From positions 1 to 35,279 of the forward strand of contig CAZTTH010000036.1 in the NCBI GenBank assembly GCA_964615975.1: 35,279 nucleotides of DNA. Reading direction: 5' to 3'. Positions 8,653 to 17,433 of this stretch are shown here, piece after piece. How positions within the stretch are numbered: the stretch's first letter is position 1; every line of letters starts with the position of its first letter. Made by a program: the position numbers and the translations under genes. The notes beneath the pieces were generated by a model. The model had not been told where the DNA came from and did no database searches. It worked only from the letters and a program-made list of their open reading frames with translations. The DNA comes from CAZTTH01 sp964615975. GTDB taxonomy: Bacteria; Verrucomicrobiota; Lentisphaeria; JABSQK01; JAJFLO01.

Positions 8653-9828
8653 GTGAAAATACATGAATATCAGGCAAAAGAATTATTGCAGGCAGCGGGA
8701 GTGGCGATCCAGCGGGGCAGGGTGATCGAAGATGCCGGCAACGCCCGTGAAATAATTGCCAAGGTGCAAGAGGAAACCAAATCCACGGCAGTCATGGTAA
8801 AGGCTCAGATTCATGCCGGCGGCCGGGGCAAAGGCGGCGGGGTAAAGTATTCGCCAAACGCGGCAGCGGCACTTGAGAATGTCAATAAAATTCTGGGAAT
8901 GAAACTGGTGACGCCGCAAACCGGTGCGGCGGGTCAATTGGTGCGCAAGGTGCTCGTCACTGAAGCCGCTGATATCGCCAGGGAATATTATCTGGCGATC
9001 ACCATGGATCGCGGCACCGCACAGCACATTCTCATTGCTTCTGCCGAAGGCGGGGTCGAGATCGAGGAAATCGCCAAAACCGCGCCGGAGAAAATCATCA
9101 AGGAAGGGATAAATCCCCGATTCGGGCTGCAAAACTTTCAAGCCTACATGGTGGCGCTTCGTTTGGGATTCACCGGCGAGATTATAAAACAGGCCATGAA
9201 GCTGATGAAGAACCTCTATGCTGTCTTTCTGAACACCGACGCGTCCATGGCGGAAATCAATCCGCTGGTGGTGACCACCCAGGGCACGTTGATGGCATTG
9301 GATGCCAAATTCAATTTTGATGATAACGCGCTCTATCGCCATCCAAATATTCTGGCGATGCGCGATCTCCATGAGGAAGACCCCGCCGAGGTGGACGCGA
9401 CTTCGTTCAGTCTGAATTATATCAAGCTGAGCGGCAATGTCGGATGCATGGTCAATGGCGCCGGGCTGGCGATGGCAACCATGGACATCATTAAATTGAA
9501 GGGCGGTGAACCGGCAAATTTTCTTGATGTCGGGGGCGGCGCCAATGTTGAACGCGTCAAGAACGGGTTTCGCATCATCCTTTCAGATCCCAATGTCAAG
9601 GCGATTCTGGTCAATATCTTTGGCGGCATCGTGCGCTGTGACCGGGTCGCAAACGGAATTGTTGCCGCGGTAAAGGAACTGGATTTGAATGTGCCGGTAG
9701 TGGTGCGGCTGGAAGGTACCAACGCCGAAGAAGCCAAGGAAATCCTGGGCAATTCCGAAGTCAGCATCCTGCCGGCAAGTTCGCTTGATGACGCGGCCGC
9801 CAAGGTGGTCGCGGCGGTGCGCAAATAA
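8653..9828 (+). CDS. sucC: Succinyl-CoA synthetase (ADP/GDP-forming) beta subunit
   Basis: SucC is the ATP-grasp beta subunit that, with SucD, interconverts succinyl-CoA plus NDP and succinate plus NTP in the citric acid cycle. The start used here is GTG at 8653, because it has GGAGG (8642-8646) at good spacing and gives MKIHEYQAKELL, the canonical family N-terminus. An in-frame ATG at 8635 would add six residues that do not fit. The result is 391 residues, normal for the family. Visible landmarks are KAQIHAGGRGKGGGVK (ATP-grasp lysines and glycine loop), MAEINPLVV, DAKFNFDDNALYRHP and NIFGGIVRCDRVANGI (the loop near the phosphohistidine). sucD follows after 55 bp, the usual operon order. No other citric acid cycle genes are adjacent. 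Confidence 0.97.
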   Translation: MKIHEYQAKELLQAAGVAIQRGRVIEDAGNAREIIAKVQEETKSTAVMVKAQIHAGGRGKGGGVKYSPNAAAALENVNKILGMKLVTPQTGAAGQLVRKVLVTEAADIAREYYLAITMDRGTAQHILIASAEGGVEIEEIAKTAPEKIIKEGINPRFGLQNFQAYMVALRLGFTGEIIKQAMKLMKNLYAVFLNTDASMAEINPLVVTTQGTLMALDAKFNFDDNALYRHPNILAMRDLHEEDPAEVDATSFSLNYIKLSGNVGCMVNGAGLAMATMDIIKLKGGEPANFLDVGGGANVERVKNGFRIILSDPNVKAILVNIFGGIVRCDRVANGIVAAVKELDLNVPVVVRLEGTNAEEAKEILGNSEVSILPASSLDDAAAKVVAAVRK

Positions 9829-9883
9829 ACCGAAGCATATTAACCGCGAAGGTCACGAAAATCATAGTTTTAAGAGGCACATC

Positions 9884-10762
9884 ATGTCAATTTTATTAAA
9901 TAAACAATCTCGTATCATCGTTCAGGGAATCACTGGATCAGAAGGGTCATTTCACGCCCGTCAGTGTTTGGATTATGGCAATAATGTGGTCGGCGGGGTC
10001 ACGCCCGGGAAAGGCGGTCAAAAAGCGTTGGATGGCGCGGTGCCGGTCTTTAATCAATGCCGGGAAGCCCGCGAGGCGACCGGCGCCAATGTGTCATTAA
10101 TCTTTGTGCCGGCACCGTTTGCCGCGGATGCGATCAAGGAAGCCGCTTATGCCGGTATCGAGTTGATTGTTTGTATAACCGAAGGCATACCCGTCAAGGA
10201 CATGCTGGAAGCAGTGGCATATATCAAATCATTCAAGACCCGGTTGATCGGTCCCAATTGTCCTGGGATTCTCACTCCAGGAGAGGCCAAAGCGGGGATC
10301 ATGCCAGGTCATATCGCGCGTCCGGGGTCCATCGGAGTGATTTCCAAATCCGGGACCTTGACGTATGAAGCCGTACATCAATTGGTCCAGGAAGGTTTGG
10401 GACAATCAACTTGTATTGGCATCGGCGGGGATCCGATCATCGGCACCAGCATGATAGAACTGCTTGATCTGTTTGAAAAAGACCCGGATACCGAGGCGGT
10501 GGTGATGATCGGTGAAATTGGCGGACAAATGGAAATCGAAACCGCGAAGCATGTCAAAGCACGGATTAAAAAACCGGTCTTTGGCTTTATCGCCGGACGC
10601 ACCGCACCGGCCGGAAGACGGATGGGACATGCCGGAGCGATCATTGGCGGCGCCGATGAATCGGCACAAGCCAAAATGGATTTCATGCGGGAACAAGGCA
10701 TCACCGTCATTGAATCACCCGCGGATATCGGCAGAACCGTGAAGATAAAATTGCAATCTTGA
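9884..10762 (+). CDS. sucD: Succinyl-CoA synthetase alpha subunit
   Basis: SucD carries the CoA-binding Rossmann domain and the histidine that is phosphorylated during catalysis. The ATG at 9884 is chosen because AGAGG lies just upstream (9873-9877) and the protein then begins MSILLNKQSRIIVQGITGSE, the standard SucD N-terminus. The frame is open back to 9785, but that overlaps sucC and is not coding. The 292 residues are complete: GGVTPGKGG (CoA site), VCITEGIPVKDM, GPNCPGILTPGEAK, SKSGTLTYEAV, and the active-site histidine in RRMGHAGAIIGG. It forms an alpha-beta enzyme with the upstream sucC and is probably co-transcribed from the promoter at 8519. The converging gene downstream ends 44 bp later. 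Confidence 0.97.
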   Translation: MSILLNKQSRIIVQGITGSEGSFHARQCLDYGNNVVGGVTPGKGGQKALDGAVPVFNQCREAREATGANVSLIFVPAPFAADAIKEAAYAGIELIVCITEGIPVKDMLEAVAYIKSFKTRLIGPNCPGILTPGEAKAGIMPGHIARPGSIGVISKSGTLTYEAVHQLVQEGLGQSTCIGIGGDPIIGTSMIELLDLFEKDPDTEAVVMIGEIGGQMEIETAKHVKARIKKPVFGFIAGRTAPAGRRMGHAGAIIGGADESAQAKMDFMREQGITVIESPADIGRTVKIKLQS

Positions 10763-10779
10763 CGGGATCAGAGAGTTGC

Positions 10780-10811
10780 TAAAAAAATGATCCGGCTGAC
10801 CGGTCGTCAGC
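10780..10811 (-). terminator. Possible rho-independent terminator of the DUF4126/zinc-ribbon gene
   Basis: The arms GCTGAC (10795-10800) and GTCAGC (10806-10811) form a 6-bp stem with a five-base loop that overlaps the minus-strand stop codon. Read on the minus strand, it is followed by GGATCA and then seven T (10781-10787). The short stem and the spacer before the T run make it a moderate call. It could also help separate the convergent sucD transcript. Confidence 0.35.
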
Positions 10812-12009
10812 TCAGTGCTTCGCGGGTATATGAATTGCGATAAACAAGGTAAGTGATCAAAGCCATGACCGGGACTGAAATACTGCCAACCAGAGGAATC
10901 AGCTGGAGGACGATCAAGAGGATAAAAATGAGTTGAATCACCAAGTTAATGAATAAATTCTTATGCATGGGAATATAGCGGCGAAAGGGACCGGCCAAAC
11001 GATAACGATAATACATAATCCCGGGAATCAACCCCACCGCCGGAATGAGGCTCAATAACCAGGTGACCAGCAGGGTCGATGGCAGCCGATTGCGAATACG
11101 ACGAGCATAAGATCTGACAAATTCGGGGTCGGACATCAATTCGTACCCGCACTCCTGACATGATTGCCTGACTTGCTTCTGGGTAAAGCGGGTGGCGCAG
11201 CAGGGACAGCGCTTTTTTTCCACCAAATCCAATTCGTGTTCATGTGGATTGTCGACAAGCACATCCAGCGGCTGCGCGAAAAAACCTAGTTTCCGGACCA
11301 ATACATTGGCGTTTAGGCATTTTGGACATTTGAGCGCGACGGGTGAAAAGCTGGCGTGACAACTCTGACAGGAGATCTTGGATTTTTCTTCCCGCCTCCT
11401 CATCAGCATCGCGGCGCCGCTGATCAGTCCACTGATCAGACCGCACAATACCAGCATGACTAGCGGATAGAACACCAGAAGCAAAATGCCAGCGGATATG
11501 CCAATATCCTCGAACCAACTGAGCAGTGTCCGCAAGCCCAGTTCATCGTCCTCATCGGTCTCAACGATCAGGTTCAACAGCGTGTTTCGAAAGCTTGTCA
11601 ATAACGCGACACCGAAGGCGACAAGCACAGCGGGTATATAATCCAGATACCCGGCATGAATTATTGTTTCCAGTAATCTGGCATCGGCGCCAGAGACCAC
11701 CCCAAGATATGTTAAAAGCGCCGCAACTGGCTTGATGTAATCAATGGTTTTATTCATGGTTTGGCGGATTTCCGGCACCTTGTCGCCCGCGATTTCAAGT
11801 ATTGCCAGAATTCCCAGGATGACGATGCACCAATTGCTGGTAAACCATGTGGGTTCAGTGGCCATTGCCTTGATAAAGTCGGTGTTTCTGATCCAGGGCA
11901 GGTGGTTGCCGAAGCGGATCAGGCAGGCGGTGAGAAAAGCGGGAAGAAAAGCGCGTGATGAAAAAAAGGCCAAAGTTCCCATGCCCTGTATGAGTGCGAG
12001 TATATCCAT
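10807..12009 (-). CDS. DUF4126-type multi-pass membrane protein with internal zinc ribbons
   Basis: A 400-residue integral membrane protein. The N-terminal half, with about five hydrophobic segments, begins MDILALIQGMGTLAFFSSRA, which fits the DUF4126 family (a conserved Ser-Arg-Ala-Phe-hydrophobic start). Around residues 210-290 a cytosolic insert carries two zinc-ribbon-like modules: CQSC paired with CPKC, and CPCC paired with CQEC. A second membrane block of about three helices follows. DUF4126 has no established function; it is usually shorter and lacks ribbons, so the domain combination is noteworthy. It is divergent from a zinc-ribbon kinase across a 219-bp spacer, and both proteins mix zinc ribbons with a multi-pass tail, so they may act together at the membrane. 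Function unknown; family assignment moderate. Confidence 0.75.
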   Translation of the reverse strand: MDILALIQGMGTLAFFSSRAFLPAFLTACLIRFGNHLPWIRNTDFIKAMATEPTWFTSNWCIVILGILAILEIAGDKVPEIRQTMNKTIDYIKPVAALLTYLGVVSGADARLLETIIHAGYLDYIPAVLVAFGVALLTSFRNTLLNLIVETDEDDELGLRTLLSWFEDIGISAGILLLVFYPLVMLVLCGLISGLISGAAMLMRRREEKSKISCQSCHASFSPVALKCPKCLNANVLVRKLGFFAQPLDVLVDNPHEHELDLVEKKRCPCCATRFTQKQVRQSCQECGYELMSDPEFVRSYARRIRNRLPSTLLVTWLLSLIPAVGLIPGIMYYRYRLAGPFRRYIPMHKNLFINLVIQLIFILLIVLQLIPLVGSISVPVMALITYLVYRNSYTREALS

Positions 12010-12228
12010 GAAGAAAACATTCCCGGTTGGTATTTGGGATTAAAATTCAAGTTCCGGATGATATATCAAGTAAGGAGAATTATTTTTTACCACTAATTAT
12101 ATTGACCGGGGTTGGTGCTAAATTAGTGGTTGGCTTTCCCGCGACATCAATTGCACGATCTTGGATTGCCGGATTCAAATCGAGTTGTACATTTGTGAGA
12201 CTTTTAAACTTCGACCAAGATAGACCCC
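12010..12228. promoter_or_regulatory. Divergent intergenic region with a 10-bp inverted repeat
   Basis: This 219-bp spacer must hold promoters for both the minus-strand membrane protein and the plus-strand kinase. It contains a perfect inverted repeat, ACCACTAATT (12089-12098) and AATTAGTGGT (12121-12130), with 22 bases between, plus the palindrome TGATATATCA (12059-12068). The arm spacing of about three helical turns would suit a dimeric regulator, or the repeat may form a cruciform or RNA hairpin. No T run follows on either strand, so it is not a typical terminator. I could not define clear -35/-10 elements. Confidence 0.4.
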
Positions 12229-14955
12229 ATGAAATTTCATTGTTCCAATTGTAAACACATCATTACCATCGATAAACTCGCGGGCAAGTTTGGCGTCACC
12301 ATCACCTGCGAGAACTGCCGCAAAACCACCATGACACCGGATTCCATCTTTGGTGAAAGAGTGATAATCGGTGATTTTGTGATTGAGAAAAAGCTGGCAT
12401 CAGGAGGAATGGGCACCGTTTATTTAGCGCATCAAATCACCCTAGATCGTAAATCCGCGATTAAAATCCTGATGGATAAGTATTCCAGCAACAGTGATTA
12501 TGTCACCAATTTCATCCGGGAAGCCCGTGCCGCCGCCAAGCTGAATCACCAGAATATTGTCCAGGCTTATGCGGTCGGGGAAGATGATGGGAATTATTAT
12601 TTTGCCATGGAATACCTTGAAGGCACATCAGTCCAAACGATCATTGATAACGAAAAAAGGATGGCCATAGATAGAGCCATTAAGGTGATTATTCAGATTG
12701 CCGAAGCTCTCGATTTCGCCTGGACGAAACAACAGATGGTGCATCGTGACATCAAGCCGGATAATATCATGATCACTCCGGATGGAATAGCGAAACTCGC
12801 GGATCTGGGATTGGCGCAATTGACCACGGACATGAGTCAAAGCCGGACGGATGACGATACCATCATGGGAACACCTTATTATATCTGTCCTGAAACTTTG
12901 ATTGGTGATCCGGTCGATAATCGCAGCGATTTATACAGCCTGGGCGCAACCTTTTATCATGTCATTACCGGTCAATTGCCGTTTACCGGGAATTCGCCCA
13001 TCGATATAGCCGCCAAACATTTGAATGAACCATTGCGTCTGCCCCATCTGGTGCTTCCGGAAATCCCGGAAAATGTCAGCCTGATCATCAACAAAATGAT
13101 GGCGAAAAATCCCGATGACCGCTATCAAAACGCACAGGAACTGGTAATCGCGTTAACCAAGGTGTTGAATGTCATTTCGCCGCCGACCACCAATGACAGT
13201 GTTCTACAAGCGATTTGGGAATGCATCAATTGCAGTAAAATCAACCGCGGCACCGATCGTTATTGTGCCTCATGCGGCCACACGGGTTTTGAGGAATGTC
13301 CGATATGCAACCAGGAAACAATTGTCGGGGTCAAGTTCTGCCCTCATTGCGGCGGTGATGTTGAAGAAAAGAAACGTTTGTTGCTGCAAGCCAATAAAAA
13401 GATATTCGACGATCTCGAAGCCGTGGTGCGGAACTGCGATTTGGAAAAAGCCATTGCCATCATGCGGCAATTAAAGACCAGCGATGAAAAAGGCAAGAAG
13501 ATGGTTTTACCTGATCATTACGATGATGTCATTGGCGAATTGAAAAAACAACTCGAAATGAAATTGCAAAGCGCGCGCAACGAAAAAGACCTTGATAAAG
13601 CCGAGCAGGCAGCCAACAATCTGGTCATCGTTTTTGGTCATGATGCCTATGGCAATATCAAAGATGAATTGGCCGCCATAAAAAAACAAATTGGCGAAGC
13701 CATATTTCAAGCCAATATCGCCATGTCGGCAAACTACCTGTCAAAAAGTTTGTCGATTCTTGAAGAAACTCCGGCATGGCGCTGTCGCAGCGCGGAGGGC
13801 GGAGATCGGCGCGAAATTGCCATCTCCAAGTGCCAAAGCTTGATCCAAGACCGCAATAAGACCATTCGCCTGACTGAAGTCATGATTCGCAATGGCAATT
13901 TTGCCGGAGCGTTGCATACCTGTACCCAACTTGCTGAATTCAAGCGAACCGAAAAAATCACCAATGTGACTCCAGCGTCGCAGGATATCGAAATCAACAA
14001 TCGTATCGGCAATATTTTTAAGATGTTGAGTGAAAAAATCGAAGGTCTGATGCCGGTATGGCTGAAGGAAAACCGATGGGATGAAATCAACGCCACCATG
14101 AAGCTGGCAAAAAAAGTTGAAATTCTCACTGCCAATCAGTTGGAGCAAAATCGCAAGCTGATCAAGTCTGAATTGACCGACCGATATAACCATGCGGTCG
14201 CTCTGGAGCATAAAAAAAGATATGTAGCAGCTGATAAGGCCTGGCAAAAATTTCTCACCATCCATCCTGATTATCTTCCCATTCAGCAAAAGCAATACGC
14301 ATTGGAATTTGCCAATCGCAAACAGGTGTTTTACTCTAATCGGCGACTGAAGTTAGCGAAACTATCCGGAATAATTTTACTCATCAGTTGGCTTTACCCC
14401 TTGATATCGATGCTGTCATTCATCAATCAGAGATGGAGCAAGTTGCAGCTTGCCGGCAGCATGAAGTTCTTGATTCTGCTGGGGCTGCAATTCCTGGTCT
14501 TCGGCATCTTTTTGCTTAGCATGAAAAAGCGATTGGGAAAGCCGGTCCCGGAAAATGAAGAAGATATGTTTCCTCCCTGGTATGTCAGGAATATGTCCTT
14601 GATCCTGATATTTTCCCCCTTTTCCTATCTCTTAACCCACACGTTTGGCTTTGCATTCCGCAAGGTATTTAGCGGGACACCATTGGTATTAATATCAATG
14701 CTGCTGGTGTTGCTGAGTTGGTTGATAATCGATGCCATCATGGCAAACCGCAAATTTTATCGCCCGGCGGCATTTAGTTTATCAATTTCATGGCTGGCTA
14801 CCAGTATGATCGGCATGATTGTTTCATCAACCACACTCACCGGCGCGGCATTGTTTTCAATGTTTTCATTCATTCAAGCACTGATCTTCGCGATCATCCA
14901 ATTTGCCGACTTCCATATCTCCCGCTTAAAGAATTTTAAGACTGGGTCATCTTGA
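12229..14955 (+). CDS. Zinc-ribbon Hanks-type Ser/Thr protein kinase with C-terminal membrane domain
   Basis: A 908-residue protein. Residues 1-35 form a zinc ribbon (Cys5/Cys8 and Cys27/Cys30). Residues about 47-310 are a kinase domain: glycine loop LASGGMGTVY (56-65), ATP-binding Lys79 in AIKIL, catalytic Asp174 and Asn179 in HRDIKPDN, Asp192 in DLG (instead of DFG), then GTPYYICPE. All catalytic residues are present, so it should be active. A double zinc ribbon follows at about 330-380 (CINC, CASC, CPIC, CPHC). Next comes a long charged, probably helical stretch (about 385-700), and then six hydrophobic segments (about 705-900). Unusually, the kinase is N-terminal and the membrane part C-terminal. 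Likely substrates are unknown; the divergent zinc-ribbon membrane protein at 10807 is a candidate partner. Confidence 0.93.
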   Translation: MKFHCSNCKHIITIDKLAGKFGVTITCENCRKTTMTPDSIFGERVIIGDFVIEKKLASGGMGTVYLAHQITLDRKSAIKILMDKYSSNSDYVTNFIREARAAAKLNHQNIVQAYAVGEDDGNYYFAMEYLEGTSVQTIIDNEKRMAIDRAIKVIIQIAEALDFAWTKQQMVHRDIKPDNIMITPDGIAKLADLGLAQLTTDMSQSRTDDDTIMGTPYYICPETLIGDPVDNRSDLYSLGATFYHVITGQLPFTGNSPIDIAAKHLNEPLRLPHLVLPEIPENVSLIINKMMAKNPDDRYQNAQELVIALTKVLNVISPPTTNDSVLQAIWECINCSKINRGTDRYCASCGHTGFEECPICNQETIVGVKFCPHCGGDVEEKKRLLLQANKKIFDDLEAVVRNCDLEKAIAIMRQLKTSDEKGKKMVLPDHYDDVIGELKKQLEMKLQSARNEKDLDKAEQAANNLVIVFGHDAYGNIKDELAAIKKQIGEAIFQANIAMSANYLSKSLSILEETPAWRCRSAEGGDRREIAISKCQSLIQDRNKTIRLTEVMIRNGNFAGALHTCTQLAEFKRTEKITNVTPASQDIEINNRIGNIFKMLSEKIEGLMPVWLKENRWDEINATMKLAKKVEILTANQLEQNRKLIKSELTDRYNHAVALEHKKRYVAADKAWQKFLTIHPDYLPIQQKQYALEFANRKQVFYSNRRLKLAKLSGIILLISWLYPLISMLSFINQRWSKLQLAGSMKFLILLGLQFLVFGIFLLSMKKRLGKPVPENEEDMFPPWYVRNMSLILIFSPFSYLLTHTFGFAFRKVFSGTPLVLISMLLVLLSWLIIDAIMANRKFYRPAAFSLSISWLATSMIGMIVSSTTLTGAALFSMFSFIQALIFAIIQFADFHISRLKNFKTGSS

Positions 14956-15097
14956 CCTGATCGCGCTGGTTAATTCGTAACAACCTGAGACCAAGTCAGG
15001 AATTTCAGGGCGTCAAAGCGAGCGGAAAGCCGGTGTTGAAATAAATCGTGATGCCCCTCCAATGAGAATATTCCGCGGCCGAAAGGCGCCAGACGGG

Positions 15098-15574
15098 TTA
15101 TGAATCCTCGATCAGATGAGCCAATATTAATCCAAAGAACCCAGCTTCAATTTGTCCTTGAAAGTACCACCCCAGGTGTTGATTGCAGGTTGAGCAAATC
15201 ACGATGCGCCAGGCAAATCCCGGAAACCATGTCCATGCTTCCGTCGGTTCACTGACACACCCACAATTTAGCGCATCACGAAAACAACCAATTTGATAGG
15301 TAATACCATGGGGATTGGTGAAGACATGCTCGGTTGCGCCCATGATGCGGATCGTTTGATCAACCATGGCTATTTGTTTTCGGCATACCCGGCATAACCA
15401 CCACCGATCCGAATGTTTGGTTGCTGGTATTTCCCGGGCGCGCTCTGCGCCGCGCCTTCTCTTCACAGGTTGCGCAGACGCATCAAAACATAAACAATCG
15501 GGGAAGTTGATCTCCAGGAATTCGGGTTGCGAAATGATCTTCATTGCCGATCTCATTATTATTGATGAATTCAC
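15098..15574 (-). CDS. CULT-domain protein (bacterial cereblon-like)
   Basis: A 158-residue protein whose residues about 58-155 are a CULT domain, the thalidomide-binding fold of eukaryotic cereblon that also exists as small stand-alone bacterial proteins. The zinc ligands are Cys61/Cys64 (CRVC) and Cys127/Cys130 (CSTC). The aromatic cage is Trp116 (TWFPGF), Trp122 (AWR) and Trp136 (HLGWYF); their spacing of 6 and 14 residues equals that of human cereblon Trp380/386/400, and Phe138 matches Phe402. EHVFTNPHG and IGCF are further family landmarks. The ligand in bacteria is unknown; the cage binds cyclic imides and uracil-like rings. The start is uncertain: GTG at 15574 gives the longest form, ATG at 15556 or 15544 are alternatives. 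An upstream ORF with a strong ribosome site overlaps it in another frame, so a frameshift or coupling is possible. Confidence 0.88.
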   Translation of the reverse strand: MNSSIIMRSAMKIISQPEFLEINFPDCLCFDASAQPVKRRRGAERAREIPATKHSDRWWLCRVCRKQIAMVDQTIRIMGATEHVFTNPHGITYQIGCFRDALNCGCVSEPTEAWTWFPGFAWRIVICSTCNQHLGWYFQGQIEAGFFGLILAHLIEDS

Positions 15575-15725
15575 TACGATGCAAGATAAATGGGCTGCAA
15601 ACAGTCGAATTTTCGAACATTACCTTTCCCATCAAACGGGAAATTGGGCACTCTTTTCCAACCGGCTGATCGGGTTGAGTATCCAATCCGTTTATTAATC
15701 TATCCAGATGAAATAATTTTAACAT
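15483..15725 (-). CDS. Small ORF overlapping the CULT gene start (possible frameshifted N-terminus)
   Basis: On the minus strand, ATG at 15725 is preceded by AGGAGAGGTG, an excellent ribosome site with AGGAG five bases from the start. It opens an 80-residue frame beginning MLKLFHLDRLINGLDTQP that runs into the CULT gene by 92 bp in a different frame. I recognise no family. The frame could be extended to an ATG at 15782, but the ribosome site favours 15725. Two readings exist: a small protein translationally coupled to the CULT gene, which has no good ribosome site of its own, or the true N-terminus of the CULT protein separated by a one- or two-base indel. The CULT frame meets a TAA near 15640, so any junction must lie between about 15640 and 15483. 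Confidence 0.45.
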   Translation of the reverse strand: MLKLFHLDRLINGLDTQPDQPVGKECPISRLMGKVMFENSTVCSPFILHRSEFINNNEIGNEDHFATRIPGDQLPRLFMF

Positions 15726-15876
15726 CACCTCTCCTGTGTCTAAAATATAATATGGAATTGTTGTGCTCAGCTTTTGTTGCAATAGATTACCAATTCTTCA
15801 ATGTTCTTATATATGTTTGCTTTAACCATTAACACGCCTGTGACGAGCGGTTTTTCGCCCTTCATCAGGAATTAAT

Positions 15877-17325
15877 ATGAATATAAAAATATTATCCCCT
15901 CGGGAAAGCTTTATAGTCTGCAAAAACAGCCAGGGAATGCAAATTCGCGGCACTTTAATGCGAATTACCGGACAAAATGTTGTTTTTGAAGTTTATAACC
16001 CCTTCAGCATTCTCCAGCTCAGTGAAGTCCTCAGGGAGTTTAAAATCGTTGTCGGCGAGCGGGAAATATATACGGGGCGCGCGGTTGTCAGCGGCCTGGT
16101 CAATGCCGGATACATGTTCATGATAGAAGCCGCGCTGGTTGATTTTTGGCACGACATCGATACCCACGCCCTGATCAGAGACAAGTCAAAATTCAGAGAA
16201 GAGATCAACCGGTTTTTGTCTGACATACAGGAACTTAATCTGGTACAGGTGGGGTTTAAATTATTGGTCAATGATCTCAGGGTATTTCTGGCTGATATGA
16301 TGGGATGGCTGAAACAAATCGATGCCGTGATCAACACCGAACATGAGCAGGATCGGGACGAGGTCAGCAAGGAAGTGTTATTGAATTTGATCCCGCCATT
16401 CACCCCACATATCACCGACTATTTCAAACGCCTTGAGTCATTAAGCGCGGAAGTGTCGCCGGCCGTGGCATCCTATCATAAGTTATATTTGCGACGCGAG
16501 TTACATCCCGTCATCTTATGCTCACCCTTCATTCATCGGACTTATAACAAACCCTTGGGATATGCAGGTGATTATGAAATGATCAATCAAATCTTCAGCG
16601 ATCCCAATCGTGGCAACATGATTTTCGCGAAATTAATCAATAATTTCGCCTTATCTCTTGGGCCAGCCGTGGCTCATCGCAATCGCATAGACATTCTCAC
16701 CAAAATGCTGATTGATGAAGCCCGGAAGGCAAGCGCGGCGGGACGTCGTTTGAAGGTGTTGAATATTGCCTGCGGTCCATCGCAGGAAATCCGCAATCTG
16801 ATTGCCACCACACCCGAAGCCAATCATTGTGACATAACCCTCCTCGATTTCAGCCCGGAAGCCATTGCCTTCAGCCGCGAGAACATCATTAATCTCAAGC
16901 AAAAATATCACAGTGGCATTACGGTGGAATTCATTCAAAAATCGATCGATACCATTCTTAAGGAATCAATCGATATCCGGCGGCAGTATGATTCGTTTTC
17001 CGCCAATTCCTATGATCTGATTTATTGCGCGGGGTTGTTTGATTATCTTACTGATAGCGTCTGCGAGCGATTGATCGGTTTATTCTTCAAATGGGTCACG
17101 CCCGGCGGTTCCATGGCGATTACCAACATCCATCCCAGGAATAATACCCGGTATTTCATGGAGTTTGTTTTGGAATGGAATGTCATTTATCGCAACGAAG
17201 AACAACTGATGCAATTGGCGGAAAGCGTTTCCGGAGAAAAAAAGGTGTTTGCCGATGCCACCGGTATCAACATATTTCTAACGATTAATAAATCCCTTGA
17301 GACTGTCGATCACCAAACCCATTAA
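15877..17325 (+). CDS. PhcB-like SAM-dependent methyltransferase with N-terminal PilZ-like domain
   Basis: A 482-residue protein. Residues about 20-95 look PilZ-like (RGTLMRITGQNVVFEV), but the RxxxR c-di-GMP motif is not clear. A helical region follows, then a class I methyltransferase: NKPLGYAGDYEMINQIF (about 224-240), the SAM loop LNIACGPS (295-302), an acidic LLDFSPEA strand end and YDLIYCAGLFDYLTD (379-393). The GYAGDYEM block is typical of proteins annotated as 3-hydroxypalmitate methyl ester biosynthesis enzymes (PhcB of Ralstonia), which make a fatty-acid methyl ester quorum signal from SAM. AGGA lies seven bases before the ATG. The neighbours strengthen the call: a PhcS/PhcR-like kinase follows and a PhcQ-like regulator lies beyond the PKS. 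The exact substrate is inferred, and other roles for this broad family are possible. Confidence 0.8.
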   Translation: MNIKILSPRESFIVCKNSQGMQIRGTLMRITGQNVVFEVYNPFSILQLSEVLREFKIVVGEREIYTGRAVVSGLVNAGYMFMIEAALVDFWHDIDTHALIRDKSKFREEINRFLSDIQELNLVQVGFKLLVNDLRVFLADMMGWLKQIDAVINTEHEQDRDEVSKEVLLNLIPPFTPHITDYFKRLESLSAEVSPAVASYHKLYLRRELHPVILCSPFIHRTYNKPLGYAGDYEMINQIFSDPNRGNMIFAKLINNFALSLGPAVAHRNRIDILTKMLIDEARKASAAGRRLKVLNIACGPSQEIRNLIATTPEANHCDITLLDFSPEAIAFSRENIINLKQKYHSGITVEFIQKSIDTILKESIDIRRQYDSFSANSYDLIYCAGLFDYLTDSVCERLIGLFFKWVTPGGSMAITNIHPRNNTRYFMEFVLEWNVIYRNEEQLMQLAESVSGEKKVFADATGINIFLTINKSLETVDHQTH

Positions 17326-17433
17326 CCGGTTTAATCCTTTCGTCTCTCGACGGCGGCAGCTTGGCACCGGAAGCGGCAAAGAGCTTGGTGTTATGAAATG
17401 TCCCTGGGGTCTGAAACTAGATTTTCCTGATCA

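Noticed and set aside
8683..9372. 229-codon minus-strand ORF
   Set aside because: It lies entirely antisense within sucC, whose frame is fully explained; a long open antisense frame is a by-product of sucC codon usage.
14984..15000. Hairpin CCTGA-N7-TCAGG after the Ser/Thr kinase gene as a terminator
   Set aside because: Only five base pairs and no T run follows, so it is not distinguishable from chance.
15590..15832. Plus-strand ORFs opposite the CULT region (15366-15698 and 15590-15832)
   Set aside because: They are antisense to the CULT gene and its upstream ORF, lack ribosome sites and show no family features.
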